Shown: positions 49,622 to 58,325 of the stretch, piece by piece
Layout of the letters: every line of letters begins with the position of its first letter
How positions within the stretch are numbered: position 1 is the first letter of the stretch
Notes under the pieces: model-generated
What the model saw: only the letters and a program-made list of their open reading frames with translations
What the model was told of the DNA's origin: nothing
Databases searched by the model: none
Program-made: the position numbers and the translations under genes
Assembly (NCBI RefSeq): GCF_003012745.1
Contig: NZ_PXYK01000029.1
Location: forward strand, 1 to 64,000
Direction: 5' to 3'
Source of the DNA: Kumtagia ephedrae
Lineage (GTDB): Bacteria; Pseudomonadota; Alphaproteobacteria; Rhizobiales; Rhizobiaceae
DNA: 64,000 bases

Positions 49622-50090
49622 CGTGATACTCCGCGCTTGCGATATGGGTTGGCTGCAGGCCCATCTGTGTTCTGACATAAACCGTTTTGGCGATGTAGGT
49701 TCCATAACTGCGCATTAACTCAATCGTGTCCTTGGCATCGCCAAAAGTGCATATGAAATGATCTTTCCTAGGTACCCATCCGAAGATTCTGACGTCCAAT
49801 GTCTTGAATTCCCAGACGAATTGATCGGGCGTGCATGAAAGTTTTTTGAATCTGGAGTCGGGGGGCATATACAAACCTGAAACATACTCATGGAAAACCG
49901 CGTCCACCTGCTCGATTGGTTCGATCTCACAGCCGATGATTGTGGTTTTCAGGGTCACCAACTTGTTGTCCAGCCATGCTATGAAATCAGGTGTTCCATA
50001 GAGGACTCGCCACGCCTTCTCACCCCGGTCGAGGGGCACCTCGATGGGGATCAGTTTCCCTTGCATTTCCAAAGTGGCGATTGTTGCCAT
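49599..50090 (-). CDS. Candidate toxin of a HigBA-like pair
   Basis: A 163-aa protein. The segment PDQFVWEFKTLDVRIFGWVP with RKDHFICTFGDAKD is reminiscent of Gp49/HigB-type RelE-fold toxins (a short strand with a conserved Arg, then an aromatic strand), but the protein is longer than usual. The N-terminal half (MATIATLEMQGKLIPIEVPL) is unassigned. The coupling with a downstream HTH gene is the main support. No ribosome site is obvious. Confidence 0.45.
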   Translation of the reverse strand: MATIATLEMQGKLIPIEVPLDRGEKAWRVLYGTPDFIAWLDNKLVTLKTTIIGCEIEPIEQVDAVFHEYVSGLYMPPDSRFKKLSCTPDQFVWEFKTLDVRIFGWVPRKDHFICTFGDAKDTIELMRSYGTYIAKTVYVRTQMGLQPTHIASAEYHDVLSNAH

Positions 50091-50143
50091 TTAAGTCAAC
50101 AGAAATCCAAGCCTCTCCGATTAAATTCATGTAACACGCGCTC

Positions 50144-50605
50144 CTATTTAGGGTCAAAATGCCGCCCTTGATCGACCGACCACACGAACTCCCCTCGTAC
50201 TTTCTCCGCAGTCCGCGTCACGATTCCGCTGTCTCGCATTTGCCGCAACGCCTTACCCATACGCTTCACGATATCGTTCATCATACGCCGGTCCCGAGCG
50301 TCCTTGCCCTCCAAATGCACAAGCCGCTCGGCAAGCTGACGGGAGGTAGACGGGCCGTATTCCTGTAGCGATTGGCGAAGGAACTGGCGAAGCTCGCCAC
50401 GATAGAACAGGACGATGCGCGGCGCTCGCGTGGCCTTCGTTGGCAAGTCACCTTGGTAGCCAAGCGTTTCCAGAATGCGCTCTATCGCCTCTATATCGTT
50501 CGACAGCACGGCAAGTTGCTCGCGTAGGTCCGCGAGGCTGGCGAGCATTTCTCCGCGCTTTCGGAGCAGCCCGGCTATGGTGTGTTCGTACGTCTCGTCG
50601 GTCAT
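50144..50605 (-). CDS. Transposon cargo: coiled-coil plus winged-helix-like protein (right end)
   Basis: A 153-aa protein from ATG 50603-50605. Residues 5-48 form a coiled coil (LLRKRGEMLASLADLREQLA, ending ERILETLG). After a short basic linker a winged-helix-like domain follows (RQFLRQSLQEYGPSTSRQLA, RMGKALRQMRDSGIVTR, with wing VRGEFVWSV). It faces inward from the right end, as the 178-aa protein does from the left. Its promoter region holds operator O3 matching the XRE sites. Confidence 0.65.
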   Translation of the reverse strand: MTDETYEHTIAGLLRKRGEMLASLADLREQLAVLSNDIEAIERILETLGYQGDLPTKATRAPRIVLFYRGELRQFLRQSLQEYGPSTSRQLAERLVHLEGKDARDRRMMNDIVKRMGKALRQMRDSGIVTRTAEKVRGEFVWSVDQGRHFDPK

Positions 50606-50621
50606 ACCTAATAGCATACGC

Positions 50622-50636
50622 CAACGTTTATCGTTG
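50622..50636. promoter_or_regulatory. Candidate XRE operator O3
   Basis: CAACGTTTATCGTTG, matching O1 and O2 in pattern; flanks GC and GC extend it to an imperfect 24-bp dyad (TATGCCAACG/CGTTGGCATA). It lies 16 bp upstream of the 153-aa cargo gene and 10 bp inside the right terminal repeat. Confidence 0.6.
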
Positions 50637-50646
50637 GCATAGCGCT

Positions 50647-50674
50647 TTTTAGGTGAGTTTGCTAGATAATGCCG
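50647..50674. repeat. Right terminal inverted repeat of the transposon
   Basis: Perfect 28-bp complement of the left end; followed by target duplication CGAAAATG at 50675-50682. Confidence 0.93.
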
Positions 50675-52146
50675 CGAAAATGGTTGGACGTGCCGCCGAG
50701 GGGCAACGGCGTGCGCCGGCCCGACAGCCACGGCAGCAGTCCGCGGAAAAGCGCGGTATATTCGAAGGCGAAAAGCAGCGGGATGACCCCCTGGCCCCCA
50801 TTGGATATCTGGAGCGGCGCCTGCAGGCAGGCGAGCTCGTCGCCCGCGCTCGCGAACCGGTGCCAGGCCTCGCGCAATTGCAGCCGGTGCGGCCGGTCTT
50901 CCGCGTCATAGAGCACGACGAAGTCACCCTTGACGAGCGGCAGCGCGTAGTCCAGCGCCTTGGGCTTGGTGCGCGGCAGGCTCGGCGGGACGCGCACCAC
51001 CTCGACATGATGCGGCAGGCGCAAAGCGGAGAGCGCCGCCAGCGTCTCGAAATCGTCGGCCTCGCAGACCAGCTTGATTTCCAGCTTGCTTCTCGGCCAT
51101 TCGAGGCGCTCCAACGCCTCGACAAGCTGGGACACGACCTCCGATTCGCGATGCAACGCCACGAGAACCGAGTAGAACGGCAGCGTGTCGGCGGGAATCC
51201 GCTCCAGCCCGGACGGTGTGCTGGCCGGCTGCACGGTGGCGGCGGCGAAGCGCAGACCGACGCAGGCGAGGAAGAACAGCGACGACAGCACATGCAGAGC
51301 CAGCAGTGCCTCCCAGGTCGCAACGACCAGCGACAGCGGCACGGTGACCAGCAGCACGGCCAGCATCGCGGCCTGCCAGGGGCTGATGACGTCCTTGGCG
51401 GAAAGGGCGGGAAACCGCTCGTGCAACCCGTTCCTCGCCTTCTTCACCAGCGCCATGGAGGCGCGCGCCAGGATGGCGCGACGCAGGGCGGAGGGCGACG
51501 TCAGATACAGGATCGGCTTCAGCCGATTGGAGCGCAGCAGCTTGCCGAGTTCCGTCAGGCGCATGCCCGACGGCGCGATCACCGGATGCGTGACGCCGTT
51601 GCGTCCCATCACCCAGGCGTGCAGATGCTTGCTGCGCGAGCGCAGGAAGAGGGCGCGGTCCTCCGGCTTCATGATCAGCCGATCGGGATCGATCTCCTCG
51701 AGGAAGCCCACGTCGAATTCGTCGGCTATCGTGGCAAACAGGTCGCGCTCGGAAACCAGATCGGACGCCAGCAGCTCGGACTGGAAGTCGGTGCCGTTGG
51801 CCGTGGCCCGGCTCGCCAGCTTCAGCACAATGCCGGGCGCGATCCGCAGCCTTGCGAGGATGGGGCGCCAGATTTCGAACTCGGGAAAGAAGTACCCGAT
51901 CAGCTCGTCGCTCGGGTCCGGGCCGGCCGGCTTCGTTTCTTTGGGCCGAGGCGCGCTACCGGCAGCGTCCCCTGCCCGCCGCGAACCCGTGATTTCACCG
52001 TCCATGTCAGGCGGTCCCCGCCGGCTTGGCCGGCGGTCTTTCGAGCTCGCGCGAGCCGGCGAGACCGGCGCGGTCCCGGCCGGTCCGGCGCCGAACGCGA
52101 TCAATCCTGCCGCTTCCGATGTGCGATCGGATATCCCCCATGGCAA
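50675..52146 (-). pseudogene. Processive GT2 glycosyltransferase, 5' part (gene split by transposon)
   Basis: The N-terminal 490 residues of a cellulose-synthase-like protein. Residues 85-165 resemble a type II secretion E N-terminal domain (FQSELLASDLVSERDLFATI). Two transmembrane helices lie at about 245-300. The GT2 domain begins FYSVLVALHRESEVVSQLVE, with DFVVLYDAEDRPH (DxD) near 440 and SCPLGGTSNHF-like end here as PLPLGGTSNHFR, where the transposon enters. The catalytic TED and QxxRW motifs are 4 kb away at 45989-46603. A start at 52005 (MDGEITG) is also possible. Confidence 0.9.
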
Positions 52147-52360
52147 CGTCCCCAGGTTGCCGGTCCCGCGGCAATCCTATGCGCGCGGAATTTGCATTTC
52201 CAGCGGATTTGTCGGAATTTCTCATACCGGACTGTACAAGATGCCCGGATAGGAACAGGGGGTGCAGTCGACCTGGTTTTCGCGGAAGACAAGGGCGGTA
52301 GCCTGCACGTCATTGCTGCCGCTTCGGAGCCGTTCACTTGAGTTGGGAGCCACCGGTCCG

Positions 52361-53209
52361 ATGAAATTCTGGGCTCTGCTTGCCAAGGTCGCGCTTGCGG
52401 CAGTCGTCCTGCTGGCCGGTCTCCATCGGCCGGCATGGACGGCCGAACCGCCTGTCTTCTGGGATGCCAGGGAGCGGCTGGCCAAGCCCGACCTTTCGAC
52501 CTTGCAAAGGCTGCGCTTCCTCACCGCGACCGATTTTCCGCCGTTCAACTATCTCGATGCGTCCGGCCGGCTGTCGGGCCTGCATGTCGATCTGGCGAGA
52601 GCGATATGCGCGGAGCTGGCGATCGCCGAAAAATGCCAGATTCAGGCGCTGCCCTGGGACGAGCTCGAAACGGCGCTGGCCAGGGGCGACGGCGAGGCGA
52701 TCATCGCCGGCCTCGCGGTCACGCCGCAGACACGCGCCAAATACGCCTTCTCGCGGCCCTATCTGCGGCTGCCCGCCCGTTTCATCATGGCGAAGGACAG
52801 GGTCTTGACCGAACCGCTCGCCCGCAAGCTGCAGGGCCGGCGCGTCGGCGTGGTCGCCGGTTCGGCGCATGAGCAATTGCTGCGCGATGCCTTCGCCGGC
52901 GTCCAGGTCGCGGCCTACGACACGCCGGACGCGCTGCTCGCCGACATGAAGGGGGCGAAGATCGACGCGGCCTTCGGCGACGGCATGCGGTTCGCCGCTT
53001 GGCTCGCCGCACCCGACGCCGCCGATTGCTGCCGTTTCGCCGGCGGTCCCTATCTGGCCCCCGACTATCTCGGCGGCGGGCTGGCGATCGCAGTCATGCC
53101 GGCCAACGAGGATCTGGCCGCGGCATTCGACGCGGCGCTGCAGCAGATCTCCGCGAAGGGTGTCTTCGCGGAGCTTTACCTCCGCTATTTTCCCGTCGGT
53201 TTTTACTGA
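52361..53209 (+). CDS. Extracellular solute-binding protein, family 3
   Basis: A 282-aa periplasmic protein with a signal peptide (residues 1-27, ending WTA). The fold signature LRFLTATDFPPFNYLDASGR and GLHVDLARAICAELAIAEKC marks amino-acid/polar-solute binding proteins; SRPYLRLPARFIMAKD and GRRVGVVAGSAHEQLL follow. No permease or ATPase is adjacent, so it either feeds a distant transporter or has a sensing role. It is divergent from the disrupted glycosyltransferase gene. Confidence 0.82.
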   Translation: MKFWALLAKVALAAVVLLAGLHRPAWTAEPPVFWDARERLAKPDLSTLQRLRFLTATDFPPFNYLDASGRLSGLHVDLARAICAELAIAEKCQIQALPWDELETALARGDGEAIIAGLAVTPQTRAKYAFSRPYLRLPARFIMAKDRVLTEPLARKLQGRRVGVVAGSAHEQLLRDAFAGVQVAAYDTPDALLADMKGAKIDAAFGDGMRFAAWLAAPDAADCCRFAGGPYLAPDYLGGGLAIAVMPANEDLAAAFDAALQQISAKGVFAELYLRYFPVGFY

Positions 53210-53269
53210 GGGCGGTATCTTGTCTAACCACGAGGGCGCCAGACACTGGCGGCCCGCTCCGCGCGGTCT

Positions 53270-53683
53270 CTACGTCAGCGTGCGGTGCCGCGCTTTCGTG
53301 GCGCGCTCGATCGCCGCGGAGGTGGCATCCTCGACGGCAAGGTTCTGCCGCAGCATCTGCAGGATGCGCCTCTCCTCCATGCGCATTTCCAGGTCCGCCG
53401 TCGCCACCTCGAAGGCCGCGGCATAGGCGGTGTCGTGCAGGTGCACGGGTATGACCGTCACGGCCAGGTGGATGACGCGCTCCAGCCCGCCCTCCTCGTG
53501 CAGCAGCCGCTGGCACGCCTGCGCGACCGGGATCAGCCGCTCCTCGTCGAAATCCTCGAAGATCGGCCAGGTGCGGATGACGGCGCCGATGCGCGCCAGT
53601 TCGACATCGGTCATGTCGCGATCGGAGGCCGAGGTGACCACCATCAGATAGATCAGCGCTTCATGCGTGCTCGGCCTGGCCAT
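53270..53683 (-). CDS. TerB-family protein
   Basis: A 137-aa all-helical protein of the tellurite-resistance TerB type: [36 protein letters not shown] and [20 protein letters not shown] with acidic metal-binding positions. The start [10 protein letters not shown] (53681-53683) fits; upstream codons are not family-like. TerB domains bind metal and occur in stress responses. No other ter genes are present, so tellurite resistance is not implied. Confidence 0.82.
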   Translation of the reverse strand: MARPSTHEALIYLMVVTSASDRDMTDVELARIGAVIRTWPIFEDFDEERLIPVAQACQRLLHEEGGLERVIHLAVTVIPVHLHDTAYAAAFEVATADLEMRMEERRILQMLRQNLAVEDATSAAIERATKARHRTLT

Positions 53684-53839
53684 CCCGTCTCTCCGCTTGT
53701 CGGCGACGCGGACCCTAGGCACCGCCGCGATCGGCCACAAGCGGAATCGCCCAAAAAGTTGACGCTGCCCGCCCTGCCGAATAGGGAAGGCGCATCTCCG
53801 GCGGGCGCCGGCTTATTCAGATACCAGGACCAGCGGAAA

Positions 53840-55492
53840 ATGTCGGGATCCAACGTGATCGATCTCAGCCCCGAAGTGCTTGCGGCAGCGGCCGACAGCA
53901 AGGCGTGGCCGTTCGAGGAAGCACGCAAGATCATCGAGCGCTACAGGAAAACGGGCTTTCCCGACACGGTCCTGTTCGAGACCGGCTACGGCCCGTCCGG
54001 CCTGCCGCATATCGGCACCTTCGGCGAGGTGGCGCGCACCACCATGGTGCGGCACGCCTTCCGCGTGCTCACGCAGGACAAGGTCAAGACCAAGCTGCTG
54101 TGCTTCTCCGACGACATGGACGGCATGCGCAAGATTCCGGACAACGTCCCCGACCGCGCCTTCCTCGAGCCGTATTTGCAGATGCCGCTCACCGTCGTGC
54201 CGAATCCCTTCGGCGGCGGCTACGAAAGCTTCGGCCATCACAACAACGCGATGCTGCGGCGCTTCCTCGACACGTTCGGCTTCGACTACGAGTTCGCCAG
54301 CGCCACCGAATATTACAAGTCCGGACGCTTCGACGCGGTGCTGCTGCGAGCCGTCGAGCGCTACGACGCCATCATGAAGGTGATGCTGCCGACGCTGGGC
54401 GCGGAGCGGCAGGCGACCTACAGCCCGTTCCTACCGATCTCGCCGAAGAGCGGCCGCGTGCTCTACGTGCCGATGAAGCATGTCGATGCCAGGAACGGCA
54501 CCATCACCTTCGACGACGAGGACGGCACGGAGACGACACTGCCGGTGACCGGCGGCCGGGTGAAGATGCAGTGGAAGCCGGATTTCGGCATGCGCTGGGC
54601 GGCGCTGGGCGTCGATTTCGAGATGTTCGGCAAGGATCACCAGACCAACCAGCCGATCTACGACCGCATCTGCGAAATCCTCGGCGGACGCGCGCCGGAG
54701 CATTTCGTCTACGAGCTGTTCCTCGACGACGTCGGCCAGAAGATCTCCAAGTCGAAGGGCAACGGGCTCAGCATCGACGAATGGCTGACCTATGCGCCGA
54801 CAGAGAGCCTGGCGCTCTACATGTTCCAGCGGCCGCGGCAGGCGAAGAAACTCTATTTCGACGTCATCCCGAAGGCGGTCGACGAATATTATTCGTTCCT
54901 GTCGGCCTATCCGCGCCAGGCGTGGAAGGAGCGGCTCGGCAATCCGGTCTGGCACATCCATGACGGCAATCCGCCTGACATCGAGCTGCCGGTGAGCTTT
55001 GCGCTGCTGCTCAACCTGGTCAGCGCGTCGAACGCGCATGATCGCTCCGTGCTGTGGGGCTTCATCTCGCGTCATGCGCGGGGCGTAACACCGGAGACGC
55101 ACCCAGAGCTCGACCGGCTGGCCGGCTATGCCATCCGCTACTTCGACGATTTCGTGAAGCCGCAGAAGTCATACCGCGCGCCGGACGCGGTCGAGCGCGG
55201 GGCGCTGGAGAGGCTGTCGGAAGCGCTGGGCGAACTGCCGGCCGGCGCCGACGGCGAGGCGATCCAGAACGCCGCGCTCAATGTAGCGCGAAAGATCGAG
55301 CGCTACCAGGATCATACCAAGCAGAGCCCGGAAGGTGGGCCCGGCGTGTCCGTCGCCTTCTTCCAGATGATCTACCAGGTGCTGATCGGCCAGGAGCGCG
55401 GGCCGCGCTTCGGCTCCTTCGCGGCACTTTACGGCGTCGCCGAGACGCGTGCCCTCATTGGGCAGGCGCTGGCGGGGGCGCTGGCGGCGTAG
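53840..55492 (+). CDS. lysK: Lysine--tRNA ligase, class I
   Basis: A 550-aa class I lysyl-tRNA synthetase, the form found in archaea and many alphaproteobacteria. The HIGH motif appears as [13 protein letters not shown] (about residue 56) and KMSKS as [13 protein letters not shown] (about 300). [15 protein letters not shown] and [12 protein letters not shown] are also conserved. The ATG at 53840 was chosen from the family start; the frame is open further upstream without sense. The 3' end overlaps the convergent nuclease-like gene by 38 bp. Confidence 0.95.
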   Translation: MSGSNVIDLSPEVLAAAADSKAWPFEEARKIIERYRKTGFPDTVLFETGYGPSGLPHIGTFGEVARTTMVRHAFRVLTQDKVKTKLLCFSDDMDGMRKIPDNVPDRAFLEPYLQMPLTVVPNPFGGGYESFGHHNNAMLRRFLDTFGFDYEFASATEYYKSGRFDAVLLRAVERYDAIMKVMLPTLGAERQATYSPFLPISPKSGRVLYVPMKHVDARNGTITFDDEDGTETTLPVTGGRVKMQWKPDFGMRWAALGVDFEMFGKDHQTNQPIYDRICEILGGRAPEHFVYELFLDDVGQKISKSKGNGLSIDEWLTYAPTESLALYMFQRPRQAKKLYFDVIPKAVDEYYSFLSAYPRQAWKERLGNPVWHIHDGNPPDIELPVSFALLLNLVSASNAHDRSVLWGFISRHARGVTPETHPELDRLAGYAIRYFDDFVKPQKSYRAPDAVERGALERLSEALGELPAGADGEAIQNAALNVARKIERYQDHTKQSPEGGPGVSVAFFQMIYQVLIGQERGPRFGSFAALYGVAETRALIGQALAGALAA

Positions 55493-56354
55493 GGAACACG
55501 TCGACCGGCCCGGTCGTCGGCGGCACGATGATCTCGGGCGGCGGCTCGGCGCCCGGAGCCGCCATGATCGCTCCCGGCGCGGGCGGCGCCGGCAGTTGGC
55601 TGCCCGCAGGCGCCTCGGCCGGCGCGGTCATCGCCGGCGCGGCGCCGAACACACCCTTGCCGGCCTGCGCCGCCGTTTCGCCCAGCGCGACATAGGGGCC
55701 ATCGGCCGCGGGCCGCGCCCAGCCGTTCTCGACCAGCCATTCGGCGATGTCCTCGGTGCCCATGCGGCAGGGCGCGACGATGGTTTCCGAGCCGGGCTGC
55801 GGCGGCACCTCGCAGGTCACCGAACGGCCGCGCAGCCAGGCGCGGAAGGCGGCCCGCGCTCGCGCCCCGCAGGGCCAGGACCGTCCCTGCGCATCGCAGG
55901 TCTCGTCCGGCCCGATCGGCTCGATGCCTTCGAACGCGATGCGATAACCCTTGACCTCGATCGTGCCCGCCGCCGTGGCGACCGGCTGGAACAGGATCAT
56001 GTGCTGGCGCCGCTCGGGCGACTGCGCCGCCGCGGGCGGGCCCCCGGCAGCGCCGGTTTTCGTCCCGACCGGGCCGACGGCATCGTCGGGAAGCCCGGTA
56101 TCCGCGGCAGCCGCCCGGTCCGTTTCCTCCCCGACAGCATCCGCCGCCGACTGTCGCTCCCTGCCCTTGAAGGCAGGCCGCTCGCTGGACAGGCGCTTCG
56201 ACGCGCTCCCGTCCGCATCGGCAGGATCGGAGACAGCCGCGACGTCGGCCGGAACCGGCGGCCTGGAGCGGATCGCGGCACCGCCGACGAGGATGAGCGC
56301 CGCGCCGCCGGCAAGCAGCGCGACGGCGACCAGCTGGACGACGGACCGCCTCAC
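55455..56354 (-). CDS. Thermonuclease-like (SNase-fold) membrane-anchored protein
   Basis: A 299-aa protein with an N-terminal membrane anchor ([20 protein letters not shown]), an Ala/Pro/Asp-rich stretch (about 30-115), then an SNase-type barrel (about 120-230; [52 protein letters not shown]) and a Pro-rich tail. The usual catalytic Arg-Glu-Arg set is not convincingly complete and two Cys pairs are present, so nuclease activity is doubtful. It starts 1 bp after the S24 regulator's stop and is cotranscribed with it. Confidence 0.75.
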   Translation of the reverse strand: MRRSVVQLVAVALLAGGAALILVGGAAIRSRPPVPADVAAVSDPADADGSASKRLSSERPAFKGRERQSAADAVGEETDRAAAADTGLPDDAVGPVGTKTGAAGGPPAAAQSPERRQHMILFQPVATAAGTIEVKGYRIAFEGIEPIGPDETCDAQGRSWPCGARARAAFRAWLRGRSVTCEVPPQPGSETIVAPCRMGTEDIAEWLVENGWARPAADGPYVALGETAAQAGKGVFGAAPAMTAPAEAPAGSQLPAPPAPGAIMAAPGAEPPPEIIVPPTTGPVDVFPTPPAPPPAPAQ

Positions 56355-56355
56355 C

Positions 56356-57006
56356 CTACTGGCTCGCCCACACGATGCGCGCCACCCACTCCACGTCGCG
56401 CATGGCGATCTGCCGGACCGGATGCTCGGGATTGATGGACAACAGCTCGATCTCGCGGGCGTTGCGACGCGCCAGCACCTTCGCCATCACCTCGCCGGAG
56501 GTCGTCTTGACGACGACGCGGTCGCCTTTGTGAACGGTGGCGCCCGGCTCGACGATCAGCACGTCGCGGTCGCGGTAGACGGGCAGCATGGAATCGCCCT
56601 GCACCTGCAGCGCATAGGCGTTGCCGGCGGCCTGCACCGGCAGCTCGACCAGGTCCCAGCCGTGGCCGGCCGGGAAGCCGGCATCGTCGAAGAAGCCGCC
56701 CGCTCCCGCCTGGGCGAAGCCGATCAGCGGAACGGTCGAGCGCTGCACGGGCAGGGCGCCGTCCGACCTGCCACTGGTGCCGGAAACCAGCGCGATGAAC
56801 TCCTCGAGCGAGGAACTCGTCGCGTCGATGATCTTGGCCAGCGATTCGGTCGAGGGCCAGCGCGGCCGGCCGTCGGAAGACCGGCGCTTCGACTTGTTGA
56901 AGGCAGTGGAATCGAGCCCGGCGCGCTTGGCCAGCCCCGAAACGGACAGCGAATGGCGTTCGGCAAGGGCGTCGATAGCCGCCCAGACACGTTCGTGCGA
57001 GAGCAT
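56356..57006 (-). CDS. S24-family (LexA/CI-like) transcriptional regulator
   Basis: A 216-aa protein with an N-terminal HTH (AERHSLSVSGLAKRAGLDST) and a C-terminal S24 domain: a cleavage-like Ala-Gly loop (GFAQAGAGGFFDD), the nucleophile QVQGDSMLPVYRDRD (Ser about 140) and the lysine in GEVMAKVLARRN (about 175). Such proteins can self-cleave when RecA is active, or act without cleavage. The downstream gene 55455-56354 lies 1 bp away. Its own operator was not identified. Confidence 0.85.
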   Translation of the reverse strand: MLSHERVWAAIDALAERHSLSVSGLAKRAGLDSTAFNKSKRRSSDGRPRWPSTESLAKIIDATSSSLEEFIALVSGTSGRSDGALPVQRSTVPLIGFAQAGAGGFFDDAGFPAGHGWDLVELPVQAAGNAYALQVQGDSMLPVYRDRDVLIVEPGATVHKGDRVVVKTTSGEVMAKVLARRNAREIELLSINPEHPVRQIAMRDVEWVARIVWASQ

Positions 57007-57092
57007 CGCGCAGCTCCGCCTGGCAAGGAAAAAATACCTGTCCGTTGTTCTAGAGCCGACGGCTGCCCCTGTCCAGAGGCGATGCGATGAGA

Positions 57093-57404
57093 TTACTGCC
57101 TTCGATCCAACAGCCCGGGGCGATCCAAATCCATAGAAGAGTGAAGCACGCGAACGACTTCCAACCGCGCCATCGTCGCAGCATAGAAAACGATGTAGGG
57201 AGGAACCGAAAACCTTCTCAAATCCTCGCGTCCCAATCCCGAGGCCGAGGGTCCCATAAACGGCTTCTCCGTCAGAAGTCTGACCGCCTTGTCGAGGCGT
57301 TGCTGCATCGCCTTCGCGGCGTGGCGATCATCTGCCGCGATGTAAGACAAAAGACCGTCGAGGTCCCGCCGTGCCTGGCGTGCAAAAACCAGCTTAAGCG
57401 CCAT
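57093..57404 (-). CDS. ParE/RelE-family toxin
   Basis: A 103-aa protein with the RelE/ParE fold: LVFARQARRDLDGLLSYIAA (N-terminal strand and helix), DKAVRLLTEKPFMGPSASGL, then FSVPPYIVFYAATMARLEVV and RVLHSSMD, where RVLH is the typical C-terminal strand. It overlaps the antitoxin gene by 11 bp. ParE-type toxins inhibit gyrase, RelE types cut mRNA; sequence favours ParE. Confidence 0.88.
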   Translation of the reverse strand: MALKLVFARQARRDLDGLLSYIAADDRHAAKAMQQRLDKAVRLLTEKPFMGPSASGLGREDLRRFSVPPYIVFYAATMARLEVVRVLHSSMDLDRPGLLDRRQ

Positions 57405-57600
57405 ACCGTGCCTTCAGGTCGGCAAGTACAGTCTCTCCGTCTTCGACCTCGCCGGCATCCAGCTCGCGCAGGCCGATCTCGATCTCATCGCGCAAAGCGA
57501 GATATTTATGGATGTAGTGCAGCAGGTCGTCGCCGAGCTTTTCGCGCAGCTCCTCCGGCAGCTTCTCGGCTTCCTGAACCGCGAGTTCCAGCTTGCTCAT
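57394..57600 (-). CDS. ParD-like antitoxin
   Basis: A 68-aa acidic helical protein (LAVQEAEKLPEELREKLGDD, then DEIEIGLRELDAGEV), upstream of and overlapping the toxin gene, with GGAG before the ATG at 57598-57600. The segment LRELDAGEVEDGETVLADLK is the toxin-wrapping C-terminus seen in this kind of antitoxin. No clear ribbon-helix-helix is seen, so DNA binding may be weak. Confidence 0.82.
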   Translation of the reverse strand: MSKLELAVQEAEKLPEELREKLGDDLLHYIHKYLALRDEIEIGLRELDAGEVEDGETVLADLKARYGA

Positions 57601-57772
57601 GGCGTCGTCTCCGCGTGCTTAAGGATAGCAGTCCGCCGCAAAGGGTAAAGGGCGACATCTTGAGCTTGACCGCAAGCGCCGAAATCCGCCGCGAGGCTTT
57701 GCCGGGACTTGATCGACGGAAGCATGGCAGACGCAGTATGGCAAAGGACTGCTAGGTGCCGCCGGGCGGTGA

Positions 57773-58318
57773 TCACCCGCCCGTTTTCGCCAGCTCGCGC
57801 AGGCCGGCATGTGAGGCGATGAAAGCGCGCTCCGCCTCGGTCGGCAGGCGCGGCGCCGCCTCCTGGCCGAGCAGCCGCATCAACTCGTCCATCGGAATGA
57901 AGCGGCGGCCCGGGCGGTCATATACGCCGGCCGTCGTGGCGATGATCGCCGCGGTCGTGCCGTCCTCCAGAACGAAGCTGTGGCGGCCGATCACCGCCGT
58001 TCCTTCCCAGGTCTCCAGCGATGAGACGACCTCGAAGCGCTGCCACAGCCTTATCTCGCGCACGAACGCCGTTTGCAGGCCGCCCAGCATCGGCGCCCAG
58101 CCGCGCTCGCGCGCCAGCGCCCAGACGCCGCTGCGCAGGAAAATGTCGATCCGGCCGAGATCGGCCAGCATCATGTAGCGGGCATTGTTGAGATGCAGGT
58201 TGAAGTCGATGTCGGTCGGCAGGCAGCGGAACGCCAGCCGGCTCTCCGACCCGACGCTGTAGGCGCCACGGCTCTTCGCCGTGGCCGTCACCCGCGCAAA
58301 GCGCGCCCAGACATACAT
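57773..58318 (-). CDS. Thioesterase-like protein (hotdog fold)
   Basis: A 181-aa hotdog-fold protein: SRLAFRCLPTDIDFNLHLNN then ARYMMLADLGRIDIF places the catalytic Asp in DIDFNLHLNN, as in 4-hydroxybenzoyl-CoA-thioesterase/THEM6-like enzymes. It lies 7 bp downstream of the FadB-type gene and probably hydrolyses an acyl-CoA from that pathway. The exact substrate is unknown. Confidence 0.82.
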   Translation of the reverse strand: MYVWARFARVTATAKSRGAYSVGSESRLAFRCLPTDIDFNLHLNNARYMMLADLGRIDIFLRSGVWALARERGWAPMLGGLQTAFVREIRLWQRFEVVSSLETWEGTAVIGRHSFVLEDGTTAAIIATTAGVYDRPGRRFIPMDELMRLLGQEAAPRLPTEAERAFIASHAGLRELAKTGG

Positions 58319-58325
58319 GCGCCGG

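Larger units (their letters stand above)
46604..50674 (+). mobile_element. IS1595-family transposon with cargo genes (about 4.07 kb)
   Basis: The ends are 28-bp perfect inverted repeats (46604-46631 and 50647-50674; CGGCATTATCTAGCAAACTC then ACCTAAAA). An 8-bp target duplication CGAAAATG flanks it (46596-46603 and 50675-50682). The transposase at 47859-48836 is of the IS1595/ISXO2 class, which typically makes 8-bp duplications and can carry passenger genes. Cargo: two coiled-coil proteins, an XRE regulator, a candidate toxin-antitoxin pair and a DUF6941-like protein. Its base composition is visibly less GC-rich than its flanks. Perfect ends and an intact target frame suggest a recent insertion. 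Confidence 0.93.

Noticed and set aside
52361-53209. A complete amino-acid ABC uptake system.
   Set aside because: Only the binding protein is present; neighbours are unrelated.
53270-53683. A tellurite-resistance locus.
   Set aside because: A single TerB-like gene without terA, terC, terD or terE does not indicate resistance.
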